From Tritrichomonas musculus (Eukaryota; Parabasalia; Tritrichomonadida; Tritrichomonadidae): DNA of 64,000 nt. Under the pieces are notes generated by a model that saw only the letters and a list, made by a program, of their open reading frames with translations, did not search any database and was not told where the DNA came from. The stretch is taken from the NCBI GenBank assembly GCA_039105265.1, contig JAPFFF010000048.1:62001-126000 (forward strand), read 5' to 3'. The position numbers were made by a program, and so were the translations under genes. This document shows, piece after piece, positions 1-10,700 of the stretch (positions are counted from its first letter, which is position 1; each line of letters begins with the position of its first letter).

Positions 1-3000
1 GAGCACAACAACCAAATGATGATCATTCAGCATGCGAAACAAAATCTAGCTGCGATGAAAATTGTGATGCTAGTTCTTGCACAGAAGCTACTGGAACTTG
101 CGCCAAATGTAAAGGTGGATTTGGATATGACTCAACAGGAAACGGAGGAAAAGGAACATGCACACCTTGCACAGGAAATGAAGCATCAGATGGTACAGTA
201 GCGTGCGCAGATTGTGGAGCACAACAACCAAATGACGATCATTCAGCATGCGAAACAAAATCTAGCTGCGATGAAAATTGTGATGCTAGTTCTTGCACAG
301 AAGCTACTGGAACTTGCGCCAAATGTAAAGGTGGATTTGGATATGACTCAACAGGAAACGGAGGAAAAGGAACATGCACACCTTGCACAGGAAATGAAGC
401 ATCAGATGGTACAGTAGCGTGCGCAGATTGTGGAGCACAACAACCAAATGACGATCATTCAGCATGCGAAACAAAATCTAGCTGCGATGAAAATTGTGAT
501 GCTAGTTCTTGCACAGAAGCTACTGGAACTTGCGCCAAATGTAAAGGTGGATTTGGATATGACTCAACAGGAAACGGAGGAAAAGGAACATGCACACCTT
601 GCACAGGAAATGAAGCATCAGATGGTACAGTAGCGTGCGCAGATTGTGGAGCACAACAACCAAATGACGATCATTCAGCATGCGAAACAAAATCTAGCTG
701 CGATGAAAATTGTGATGCTAGTTCTTGCACAGAAGCTACTGGAACTTGCGCCAAATGTAAAGGTGGATTTGGATATGACTCAACAGGAAACGGAGGAAAA
801 GGAACATGCACACCTTGCACAGGAAATGAAGCATCAGATGGTACAGTAGCGTGCGCAGATTGTGGAGCACAACAACCAAATGACGATCATTCAGCATGCG
901 AAACAAAATCTAGCTGCGATGAAAATTGTGATGCTAGTTCTTGCACAGAAGCTACTGGAACTTGCGCCAAATGTAAAGGTGGATTTGGATATGACTCAAC
1001 AGGAAACGGAGGAAAAGGAACATGCACACCTTGCACAGGAAATGAAGCATCAGATGGTACAGTAGCGTGCGCAGATTGTGGAGCACAACAACCAAATGAC
1101 GATCATTCAGCATGCGAAACAAAATCTAGCTGCGATGAAAATTGTGATGCTAGTTCTTGCACAGAAGCTACTGGAACTTGCGCCAAATGTAAAGGTGGAT
1201 TTGGATATGACTCAACAGGAAACGGAGGAAAAGGAACATGCACACCTTGCACAGGAAATGAAGCATCAGATGGTACAGTAGCGTGCGCAGATTGTGGAGC
1301 ACAACAACCAAATGACGATCATTCAGCATGCGAAACAAAATCTAGCTGCGATGAAAATTGTGATGCTAGTTCTTGCACAGAAGCTACTGGAACTTGCGCC
1401 AAATGTAAAGGTGGATTTGGATATGACTCAACAGGAAACGGAGGAAAAGGAACATGCACACCTTGCACAGGAAATGAAGCATCAGATGGTACAGTAGCGT
1501 GCGCAGATTGTGGAGCACAACAACCAAATGACGATCATTCAGCATGCGAAACAAAATCTAGCTGCGATGAAAATTGTGATGCTAGTTCTTGCACAGAAGC
1601 TACTGGAACTTGCGCCAAATGTAAAGGTGGATTTGGATATGACTCAACAGGAAACGGAGGAAAAGGAACATGCACACCTTGCACAGGAAATGAAGCATCA
1701 GATGGTACAGTAGCGTGCGCAGATTGTGGAGCACAACAACCAAATGACGATCATTCAGCATGCGAAACAAAATCTAGCTGCGATGAAAATTGTGATGCTA
1801 GTTCTTGCACAGAAGCTACTGGAACTTGCGCCAAATGTAAAGGTGGATTTGGATATGACTCAACAGGAAACGGAGGAAAAGGAACATGCACACCTTGCAC
1901 AGGAAATGAAGCATCAGATGGTACAGTAGCGTGCGCAGATTGTGGAGCACAACAACCAAATGATGATCATTCAGCATGCGAAACAAAATCTAGCTGCGAT
2001 GAAAATTGTGATGCTAGTTCTTGCACAGAAGCTACTGGAACTTGCGCCAAATGTAAAGGTGGATTTGGATATGACTCAACAGGAAACGGAGGAAAAGGAA
2101 CATGCACACCTTGCACAGGAAATGAAGCATCAGATGGTACAGTAGCGTGCGCAGATTGTGGAGCACAACAACCAAATGACGATCATTCAGCATGCGAAAC
2201 AAAATCTAGCTGCGATGAAAATTGTGATGCTAGTTCTTGCACAGAAGCTACTGGAACTTGCGCCAAATGTAAAGGTGGATTTGGATATGATTCAACAGGA
2301 AACGGAGGAAAAGGAACATGCACACCTTGCACAGGAAATGAAGCATCAGATGGTACAGTAGCGTGCGCAGATTGTGGAGCACAACAACCAAATGACGATC
2401 ATTCAGCATGCGAAACAAAATCTAGCTGCGATGAAAATTGTGATGCTAGTTCTTGCACAGAAGCTACTGGAACTTGCGCCAAATGTAAAGGTGGATTTGG
2501 ATATGATTCAACAGGAAACGGAGGAAAAGGAACATGCACACCTTGCACAGGAAATGAAGCATCAGATGGTACAGTAGCGTGCGCAGATTGTGGAGCACAA
2601 CAACCAAATGACGATCATTCAGCATGCGAAACAAAATCTAGCTGCGATGAAAATTGTGATGCTAGTTCTTGCACAGAAGCTACTGGAACTTGCGCCAAAT
2701 GTAAAGGTGGATTTGGATATGACTCAACAGGAAACGGAGGAAAAGGAACATGCACACCTTGCACAGGAAATGAAGCATCAGATGGTACAGTAGCGTGCGC
2801 AGATTGTGGAGCACAACAACCAAATGACGATCATTCAGCATGCGAAACAAAATCTAGCTGCGATGAAAATTGTGATGCTAGTTCTTGCACAGAAGCTACT
2901 GGAACTTGCGCCAAATGTAAAGGTGGATTTGGATATGACTCAACAGGAAACGGAGGAAAAGGAACATGCACACCTTGCACAGGAAATGAAGCATCAGATG

Positions 3001-4570
3001 GTACAGTAGCGTGCGCAGATTGTGGAGCACAACAACCAAATGATGATCATTCAGCATGCGAAACAAAATCTAGCTGCGATGAAAATTGTGATGCTAGTTC
3101 TTGCACAGAAGCTACTGGAACTTGCGCCAAATGTAAAGGTGGATTTGGATATGACTCAACAGGAAACGGAGGAAAAGGAACATGCACACCTTGCACAGGA
3201 AATGAAGCATCAGATGGTACAGTAGCGTGCGCAGATTGTGGAGCACAACAACCAAATGACGATCATTCAGCATGCGAAACAAAATCTAGCTGCGATGAAA
3301 ATTGTGATGCTAGTTCTTGCACAGAAGCTACTGGAACTTGCGCCAAATGTAAAGGTGGATTTGGATATGATTCAACAGGAAACGGAGGAAAAGGAACATG
3401 CACACCTTGCACAGGAAATGAAGCATCAGATGGTACAGTAGCGTGCGCAGATTGTGGAGCACAACAACCAAATGACGATCATTCAGCATGCGAAACAAAA
3501 TCTAGCTGCGATGAAAATTGTGATGCTAGTTCTTGCACAGAAGCTACTGGAACTTGCGCCAAATGTAAAGGTGGATTTGGATATGACTCAACAGGAAACG
3601 GAGGAAAAGGAACATGCACACCTTGCACAGGAAATGAAGCATCAGATGGTACAGTAGCGTGCGCAGATTGTGGAGCACAACAACCAAATGACGATCATTC
3701 AGCATGCGAAACAAAATCTAGCTGCGATGAAAATTGTGATGCTAGTTCTTGCACAGAAGCTACTGGAACTTGCGCCAAATGTAAAGGTGGATTTGGATAT
3801 GACTCAACAGGAAACGGAGGAAAAGGAACATGCACACCTTGCACAGGAAATGAAGCATCAGATGGTACAGTAGCGTGCGCAGATTGTGGAGCACAACAAC
3901 CAAATGATGATCATTCAGCATGCGAAACAAAATCTAGCTGCGATGAAAATTGTGATGCTAGTTCTTGCACAGAAGCTACTGGAACTTGCGCCAAATGTAA
4001 AGGTGGATTTGGATATGACTCAACAGGAAACGGAGGAAAAGGAACATGCACACCTTGCACAGGAAATGAAGCATCAGATGGTACAGTAGCGTGCGCAGAT
4101 TGTGGAGCACAACAACCAAATGACGATCATTCAGCATGCGAAACAAAATCTAGCTGCGATGAAAATTGTGATGCTAGTTCTTGCACAGAAGCTACTGGAA
4201 CTTGCGCCAAATGTAAAGGTGGATTTGGATATGATTCAACAGGAAACGGAGGAAAAGGAACATGCACACCTTGCACAGGAAATGAAGCATCAGATGGTAC
4301 AGTAGCGTGCGCAGATTGTGGAGCACAACAACCAAATGACGATCATTCAGCATGCGAAACAAAATCTAGCTGCGATGAAAATTGTGATGCTAGTTCTTGC
4401 ACAGAAGCTACTGGAACTTGCGCCAAATGTAAAGGTGGATTTGGATATGACTCAACAGGAAACGGAGGAAAAGGAACATGCACACCTTGCACAGGAAATG
4501 AAGCATCAGATGGTACAGTAGCGTGCGCAGATTGTGGAGCACAACAACCAAATGACGATCATTCAGCATG
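1..4570 (+). repeat. 216-bp coding minisatellite, about 21 units
   Basis: This is a head-to-tail array with a strict 216-bp period (72 codons), so any gain or loss of units keeps the frame. Units appear identical except at two C/T sites, both third positions of Asp codons (GAC/GAT). Units with GAT at the first site start near 16, 1942, 3022 and 3886. Units with GAT at the second site follow one unit later (and twice at 2158-2577). This gives a higher-order period of four units (864 bp) from 3022 onward. The array ends abruptly at about 4570, where the sequence changes to the unique stalk. Confidence 0.95.
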
Positions 4571-6530
4571 CATACCAAAGAGTCCAGAATCACCTGAAAA
4601 TCCAGAATCATCAAATTATGTTGATCCAAATGCATGCCTTAAAATTTCACATTGCACAACATGCAATCAACAAGATCCAACATTATGTTATACATGCACT
4701 TCAGGATATGAGTTATCTCCAGATAAATTGAGTTGTATTATAATTGCAGATATTGATTTATGCAAGAGCTTAGTTTCTAATTGTGTTGAATGTAATTCTA
4801 CGAACACCCAAGAATGTATTAAATGCGATTCAAATTATGGGCTTAAAGGCGGATTATGCACTCAATGCCCTTCTGGTGTCTATAGTGATGGAACTAAACC
4901 ATGCCCTGCTGAATGTACAATTGATAACTGTTCAAGCTGTACTCTTGAAAACAATATTTTGTATTGTAATTACTGCGATGAAGGATTTAAAGAAAGTGAT
5001 GACAAAAGATCATGCATTGCTATGCAATGTTCTGACATTTATGGATGCACTAAGTGCAATGATAAAATGGAATGCATAGAGTGCAATGAGAATGAACACT
5101 TTGTTTTAAGCAAAGAAGGAGGTGAATGCGAATGCGCTGAAAATTATATAGGAGATATAAATACATTAAAATGCGTACCTGTGGTTGAATGTGGTGAATC
5201 AGTTACAAATTGTTCTACATGCACTACTCCAGATCGATGTTTATACTGCAGTACTGAGGGACAATATGGATTAAATAATGGAAAATGTGAATTATGTGAA
5301 GAAGGCACATACCAAGGTCCTTATTTACCATGCTTAAAATGTGATTCATCCAAACATGAAAAGCCTTCTTCAGTTAATCCTGGTACATGCGTTTGTGATG
5401 ATGATTATGATTACATTGATGGCAAATGTGTTGAAGCTATTCAGCCAGAACTTCCTCCATCTATTCCAACCGGTGAAAAAGTTGCTAAATTAACTTGTAA
5501 AGAAACAGGAGCTGTCTGTGAAATAAAGACTGATGATCTTCCAGGAAATAAAGAGGCTTATGTATTAGACGCTGAACAACTTTCTGGAAGAACATCAATT
5601 GTCATACCCGAAACTGGAAAGGATATACATATAAGCATTCCCGAAACTAACACCGATTTCACTGTGAACACAACTTCAGATAATATCCCAGTTACTGTTT
5701 ATTGCCCCGAAAATGCTAAAATTAAGATTCCATCTTCAAATGACATAACACTTAGTCCCAAAGGTAATTTACAAGTGAATCCAATAAAAGAAGGTGAAAA
5801 TGTTGATATCAAGAAACTCATTCCTGCAGTTGAATCAGTTACATTGACATCAGATTCTAATGTTACAATTAATGAATTAGATGTATATGGAGTGAGAGAA
5901 CTCATTGGCGTAAACGATAAGGAAACTAAAATTGAAAATGCAAGATTAGCTAGAGGAGCAACATTTACTCCAAATAACATGAATATTCAGAACATTGAAG
6001 TTGGTCTTCTTTCAAAAGTTTTGTTGAAACAAAGCTCAGAAAAACTTCATATTGGAAGATTCATTGTTGACTATAACCGAGCCCAGTTTTCAAATATCCC
6101 AATCCCAATTCAATTTAGTAACGTTGTTCCTTACTTAAATGACACAGCATTAGAAATGAAGAAGACTGCTGCAGATTCAACTCTTCAAGAAGAAGAAGTA
6201 TACAAAGTTGCTGAATTTGCTGAAGCTGGGTCTAAAGACCAATGCCAAAATCTCATCAACAACTATGACAAAGAAGGAGACAGCGGCTTTTCCAAGTCAA
6301 GCATGAAATGCGAAGAAACTGACAATGGTGAAGTCCAATTGGTCGCTAGAAAAGAGGTTGGTGGTGGTAAAGAAGATAAAGGCTTATCAGGAGGCGCAAT
6401 TGCAGGTATTGTTATTGCATGTGTTGTGGTCGTTGCAGCAATTATTGCTCTTCTCGTTTACTTCCTTGTCATTAAAAAGAGAAATCATTCAACAACATCA
6501 ACACAAGGCGATTCTTCAATTGCAATTTAA
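3..6530 (+). CDS. Giant Cys-rich tandem-repeat surface protein (5' end outside window)
   Basis: The gene is open in frame 3 from the window edge to TAA at 6528-6530 (about 2,175 codons visible), so the true start lies upstream. About 21 repeats of 72 residues come first; each holds nine Cys in spacings such as CAKCKGGFGY and CTPCTGNEA, like furin-type, EGF-like or VSP-like modules. A Pro/Ser/Glu linker (about 4575-4625) leads to diverged Cys-rich modules up to about 5430. Then comes a Cys-poor, beta-rich stretch to about 6370, one transmembrane helix beginning GGAIAGIVIACVVVV, and a short KKRNH tail. This fits a type I plasma-membrane protein with a very long extracellular stalk, probably an adhesin or variable surface antigen by analogy with trichomonad and Giardia Cys-rich proteins; the ligand is unknown. 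The TAA stop is part of TTTAAAA, matching the trichomonad habit of overlapping stop and poly(A) signal. Short ORFs in frame 1 of the repeat are shadows. Confidence 0.88.
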   Translation, partial: AQQPNDDHSACETKSSCDENCDASSCTEATGTCAKCKGGFGYDSTGNGGKGTCTPCTGNEASDGTVACADCGAQQPNDDHSACETKSSCDENCDASSCTEATGTCAKCKGGFGYDSTGNGGKGTCTPCTGNEASDGTVACADCGAQQPNDDHSACETKSSCDENCDASSCTEATGTCAKCKGGFGYDSTGNGGKGTCTPCTGNEASDGTVACADCGAQQPNDDHSACETKSSCDENCDASSCTEATGTCAKCKGGFGYDSTGNGGKGTCTPCTGNEASDGTVACADCGAQQPNDDHSACETKSSCDENCDASSCTEATGTCAKCKGGFGYDSTGNGGKGTCTPCTGNEASDGTVACADCGAQQPNDDHSACETKSSCDENCDASSCTEATGTCAKCKGGFGYDSTGNGGKGTCTPCTGNEASDGTVACADCGAQQPNDDHSACETKSSCDENCDASSCTEATGTCAKCKGGFGYDSTGNGGKGTCTPCTGNEASDGTVACADCGAQQPNDDHSACETKSSCDENCDASSCTEATGTCAKCKGGFGYDSTGNGGKGTCTPCTGNEASDGTVACADCGAQQPNDDHSACETKSSCDENCDASSCTEATGTCAKCKGGFGYDSTGNGGKGTCTPCTGNEASDGTVACADCGAQQPNDDHSACETKSSCDENCDASSCTEATGTCAKCKGGFGYDSTGNGGKGTCTPCTGNEASDGTVACADCGAQQPNDDHSACETKSSCDENCDASSCTEATGTCAKCKGGFGYDSTGNGGKGTCTPCTGNEASDGTVACADCGAQQPNDDHSACETKSSCDENCDASSCTEATGTCAKCKGGFGYDSTGNGGKGTCTPCTGNEASDGTVACADCGAQQPNDDHSACETKSSCDENCDASSCTEATGTCAKCKGGFGYDSTGNGGKGTCTPCTGNEASDGTVACADCGAQQPNDDHSACETKSSCDENCDASSCTEATGTCAKCKGGFGYDSTGNGGKGTCTPCTGNEASDGTVACADCGAQQPNDDHSACETKSSCDENCDASSCTEATGTCAKCKGGFGYDSTGNGGKGTCTPCTGNEASDGTVACADCGAQQPNDDHSACETKSSCDENCDASSCTEATGTCAKCKGGFGYDSTGNGGKGTCTPCTGNEASDGTVACADCGAQQPNDDHSACETKSSCDENCDASSCTEATGTCAKCKGGFGYDSTGNGGKGTCTPCTGNEASDGTVACADCGAQQPNDDHSACETKSSCDENCDASSCTEATGTCAKCKGGFGYDSTGNGGKGTCTPCTGNEASDGTVACADCGAQQPNDDHSACETKSSCDENCDASSCTEATGTCAKCKGGFGYDSTGNGGKGTCTPCTGNEASDGTVACADCGAQQPNDDHSACETKSSCDENCDASSCTEATGTCAKCKGGFGYDSTGNGGKGTCTPCTGNEASDGTVACADCGAQQPNDDHSACETKSSCDENCDASSCTEATGTCAKCKGGFGYDSTGNGGKGTCTPCTGNEASDGTVACADCGAQQPNDDHSACIPKSPESPENPESSNYVDPNACLKISHCTTCNQQDPTLCYTCTSGYELSPDKLSCIIIADIDLCKSLVSNCVECNSTNTQECIKCDSNYGLKGGLCTQCPSGVYSDGTKPCPAECTIDNCSSCTLENNILYCNYCDEGFKESDDKRSCIAMQCSDIYGCTKCNDKMECIECNENEHFVLSKEGGECECAENYIGDINTLKCVPVVECGESVTNCSTCTTPDRCLYCSTEGQYGLNNGKCELCEEGTYQGPYLPCLKCDSSKHEKPSSVNPGTCVCDDDYDYIDGKCVEAIQPELPPSIPTGEKVAKLTCKETGAVCEIKTDDLPGNKEAYVLDAEQLSGRTSIVIPETGKDIHISIPETNTDFTVNTTSDNIPVTVYCPENAKIKIPSSNDITLSPKGNLQVNPIKEGENVDIKKLIPAVESVTLTSDSNVTINELDVYGVRELIGVNDKETKIENARLARGATFTPNNMNIQNIEVGLLSKVLLKQSSEKLHIGRFIVDYNRAQFSNIPIPIQFSNVVPYLNDTALEMKKTAADSTLQEEEVYKVAEFAEAGSKDQCQNLINNYDKEGDSGFSKSSMKCEETDNGEVQLVARKEVGGGKEDKGLSGGAIAGIVIACVVVVAAIIALLVYFLVIKKRNHSTTSTQGDSSIAI

Positions 6531-6974
6531 AATATTTGAGAGTTTTAAGAGAATGTTTTCGTATTTTTATTTTTTTATCAAAAAAAATAAAAATGCAAAT
6601 AAATTGGTAAAATATATATTATAAATTTCTTTTTTTTAGATATCTTTTTGCCGTATTACTTTTAAAATCTTAATTTGTTATCATATTTGATTTCAGGATT
6701 AAAATTCGAGTATTTTATCCTTCAAATGTCCTATATAGGAGTAATTTGTAAAAAGATCGTTAAAAAAGCAAAATCTTCATATGTTCTGCTTAAAATAAAA
6801 GTTTATAAAGAATATTTATGCATAGAATTGCATAATTGATTACTATATCGGCAAAAAAAAAAAAAAAAAAAACGATATCATTTCGATTTTGATATTTTTT
6901 TTTAAATAATCTTTTGTTTGAAATAAATACATAAAACCATGTATACTTGTTGTTGCACCATTTTTTTTTGAAAT

Positions 6975-7022
6975 ATAAAGGCGAGAATCTATTGAATAAA
7001 AAGACTAGATTCTCGCCTTTAT
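6975..7022. repeat. 17-bp perfect hairpin
   Basis: Arms 6975-6991 and 7006-7022 are exact reverse complements (core AAGGCGAGAATCT / AGATTCTCGCCTT) around a 14-nt loop. The stem is GC-richer than its surroundings and stands alone in an AT-rich spacer, about 450 nt past the stop of the surface-protein gene. It may be a relic of a foldback element or a transcript structure; neither can be decided from sequence. Confidence 0.7.
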
Positions 7023-7751
7023 TTGAGAGTACACATCGATAGGGAGTACACATTCTATTCATTTTTTTTTTAAAGTACAGAGTACAAAGACACATGAAAA
7101 AAGAACATACATAAGTTCATTATATGAAAAAATTATGAGAGATATCACAATTTAAAAATTTATCTTTGAAAAAGCTGACATCAAAAACATTTTTTTGAAA
7201 TTATAATATTACATTTAATACTTTATTTGAAGCACAACAAATAACATAATTAATATTAAATTTTCTTGTTATAATTATTATTCCATAAAAAAATTGATAA
7301 ATTTTTGTATCGCTTAATTTGATTTCATCCAAACTTTAGATATAGAAGCAAATTGCATTTAAAATACTATCAATTGAATTTTTCACAAGATAAAATAAGT
7401 ATAAAATATTTTGGAATAAAAAAATGATTCTTAAAATATTTTTGCCTTATTTTATTGGAGTGTTTTTTTCTTGATTGCTCAAATTGGAGTGTTTTTTTCT
7501 TGATTTCCTTCCTTTTCCTCATTGGATTAAAAAGGTTTTACAATCTTTGCATTCCCCATCATTGGATATATACCATATAAATATTTAATAAACATTATAA
7601 TTACGAAATAATACATTTTAATTAAAAAGAAATTGAATTGTATAATGAATTTTTCTTTTTTTTCATAGGATATTAATAATATATTTTTATTTTCTTGAAA
7701 TGAAACTTTTTATATAAAATATTTTTTTATTTTCTCAATTCCATTCAAATT

Positions 7752-7760
7752 TCATTCGTT
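7752..7760 (+). promoter_or_regulatory. Candidate initiator (Inr) TCATTCGTT
   Basis: TCATT matches the trichomonad initiator consensus TCAYW and lies 36 nt before the ATG at 7788, within the usual short 5'UTR range. Such motifs are common by chance in AT-rich DNA. Confidence 0.4.
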
Positions 7761-7787
7761 AATTTTTTTCAAATAACATATCATAAA

Positions 7788-10700
7788 ATGGAATCAAGTT
7801 TCTTACAGTTAGAAAACAGTTTGAAAAATGATGAAATTAAATTCAGAAACTCCAGAATAAATGATATCATTAAGTTGTATTCCTTTATTCAAGTTTCAGA
7901 TGATTCTAATTATGAAATGAAACAAGAAATATATCAAAACATGAAAGACTCGAAAACCATAATGATCAATTATTATTATGAAAAAGAAAAAGAAGATTCA
8001 AACGACAGATATTTCATTATTGGGTTTGAACGAACGATAATCAGCATTAAACAAACTTGTTCAAATTTTATACAGATATTACTATCAAAGAACCCTGAGC
8101 CAAAAATATGCTTTTTAAGAGATACAAAAAATTTTTTTCATGTCGAAATACCTTATAAAGAGATTGTTCCTGATTCATTTTTTATGAATGAAATTTGCTC
8201 ATTCAGCCATCAATTAATTAGTGAAAAAAATTACGAATTATTCCAAAATATTTTTTCATGCGTCACTGGCTACTTGATACAAAAGGCATACCACAAAATA
8301 AATGCCAATAGAATTGACTTTTTTGTTACAAATTCAGAAACAAAAAAATACGATATAAAAGAATTCATAAATTTGCGTCAAATTGACGCTTCTTTTTCTT
8401 CCAAAGTTGAATTATATTATCATTTTGAAAGTGAACAACTTTTTGCTATTAAAACATATTTTCCATTTAATGAAAAATTATTAGAAAGAGAAATTGGAGT
8501 TTATAATGATATAAGTCATCCATTAATTCCAAAATATTATGGCATTATTGAAGGCATAAATCAAACATCAATCATTATTGAATATATAAATGGTCAAACA
8601 TTACAAAACATTAAAGATATCAAGTTAAATGAAGAGCAAAAAATTATGGCTATTTTTGATCTTTTGTGTATTTTTCTTTATCTTCATGAAAAAAATTATG
8701 TATATCGAGATTTGAAGCCAAATAATGTCATTGTTGATGAAAACAATCAAATTGTTCTTATTGATTTTGGTGGGATGATTAATATAAAAGAACAAAATGA
8801 AGAAGACAATTGTTTTACTAAAAGTTTTAATGACAAATATGCAGCACCAGAAAATATTCATGAAGAAGGAATTCCTTCTTTTAAAAGTGATATTTACTCA
8901 CTTGGAAAAATGATTTATTTCATTTTAATGGAAGATTTACCAAACAATGAAAATGAAAATTTCAACATTTATCAAGAAATTTTTATAAAGAAATGGAAAA
9001 TTCATCAAAATTGCTTGCATTATAATCCAGATTTGAGACCTTCAATTCATGAATTAATTAAAAATTTTCTAATTGTTTTATTTAACGAAAATCATTTTGA
9101 CAGCTCAATAATTGAAAAAATAAATCAAAAATATCATTGTTATTCATTAAAATATGAAATGAAATCATTACAAGAACAACTTTATTATATTCATTTAATT
9201 TTAGCAAAGCATTTTACTTTGATAGATATGAGTAAAGCCATTTATTATTTTACACTTGCAAATGGTCAAAATGACCCACAAACACTTTTTATTTTTGGAA
9301 CAATGTATTTTGAAGGCAAATATGTTCAACGTGACATTCAAAAAGCAATGAATTATTACATTCTTGCAGCAGATAAAAATCATGTACAAAGTCAAATTAT
9401 TGTTGGATTATATTATTTTGAAAATGTTTATGTAAAACGAAATATGAACAAAGTGATTCATTATTTTACACTTGCAGCTAATCAAAATGATCAAGAAGCA
9501 CAATATTATCTTGGATTAATTTATTTTGAAGGGACATATGTTCAACAAAATGTAGATAAAGCAATTTATTATTTTGAATTAGCTTCAAATCAAAATAATA
9601 TAGAAGCCCAGTTTAATCTTGGATTTATTTATGAAGATGACAAATATTGTCGAGCAGATATAAATAAAGCAATTTATTATTATTCGCTTGCTGCAAATCA
9701 AAATCATCCAAAAGCTCAGCTTAATCTTGGTATAATTTATTTTGAAGGCAAATTTGTTCAACCAGATATAAATAAAGCTATTTATCTTTTTGAATTAGCA
9801 TCAAAGCAAAATATTTCTGAAGCTCAGCTTCGATTAGGATTAATTTATTCTAAAGGTGAAAATGTTGACAAAGACATAAATAAAGCTATTTATTATTTTG
9901 AGCTTGCTTCAAGACAAGACGTTCCAGAAGCATTTCTTAATCTTGCATTAATTTATGCTAAAGGTGAGCAGGTTGAACAAGACATGAAAAAGTTTTTACA
10001 TTATCTTACACTTGCTTCGAAACTTAATAATTCTGAGGTTTATTTTACGATTGGATTAATTTATGCTGAAGGCACATATGTTCAGCAAGATATGAACAAA
10101 GCTATTCATTATTTTGAATTAGCTGCAAATCAAAAGCATCCACAAGCTCTGTTTAATCTTGGATTATTTTATTTTAAAGGCCAATATGTTCAACAAGATA
10201 TAAGTAGAGCCATTCATTATTATACAGAATCTGCTAAACAGAATTATGCAAATGCTCAATACAATCTTGCCATTTTATATAGTGAAGGCAGATATGTTCA
10301 AAAAGATTCAACCAAAGCTATTCATTATTATTCACTTGCAGCAGATCAAAATATGCCAGAAGCTCAACTTAATCTTGGAATAATATATGAAGAAGGGAAA
10401 TATGTTCCAAGAAATATTAAAAAAGCTATTCATTACTATTCACTCGCTGCAAATCAAAATATTCCAGAAGCTCAATTTATCCTTGGAAATATATATTTTG
10501 AAGGAAAAGACGTGCTTCGAGATATTAATAGAGCCATTTTTTATTATACACTTTCAGGAGATCAAAATCATTCAGAAGCTTTATTTAATCTTGGCTGTAT
10601 TTATTACGTTGGAAAATTTGTTTCACGTGATTTAGATAAGGCGAAAAAATACTTTACTCGTGCATCATACCAAAATCATCCAAAAGCGATGTATGCAATC

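Larger units (their letters stand above)
6531..7787. other. AT-rich spacer with hairpin and short direct repeat
   Basis: No gene is seen. The spacer contains long A and T tracts. A 17-bp perfect hairpin lies at 6975-7022. A 23-bp sequence is duplicated at 7454-7476 and 7483-7505 (core TTGGAGTGTTTTTTTCTTG, 29-bp spacing). Short ORFs here are low-complexity chance frames. Confidence 0.7.

Noticed and set aside
16-4521. Series of 67-codon ATG ORFs in the 216-bp repeat
   Set aside because: They lie in frame 1, stop in every unit, and give no Cys pattern; the continuous frame 3 is the real one.
4408-4635. Minus-strand 75-codon ORF at the repeat edge
   Set aside because: Shadow of the coding repeat.
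6790-7095. 101-codon minus-strand ORF
   Set aside because: Phe/Lys-rich low-complexity text through poly-A tracts and the hairpin; no coding signature.
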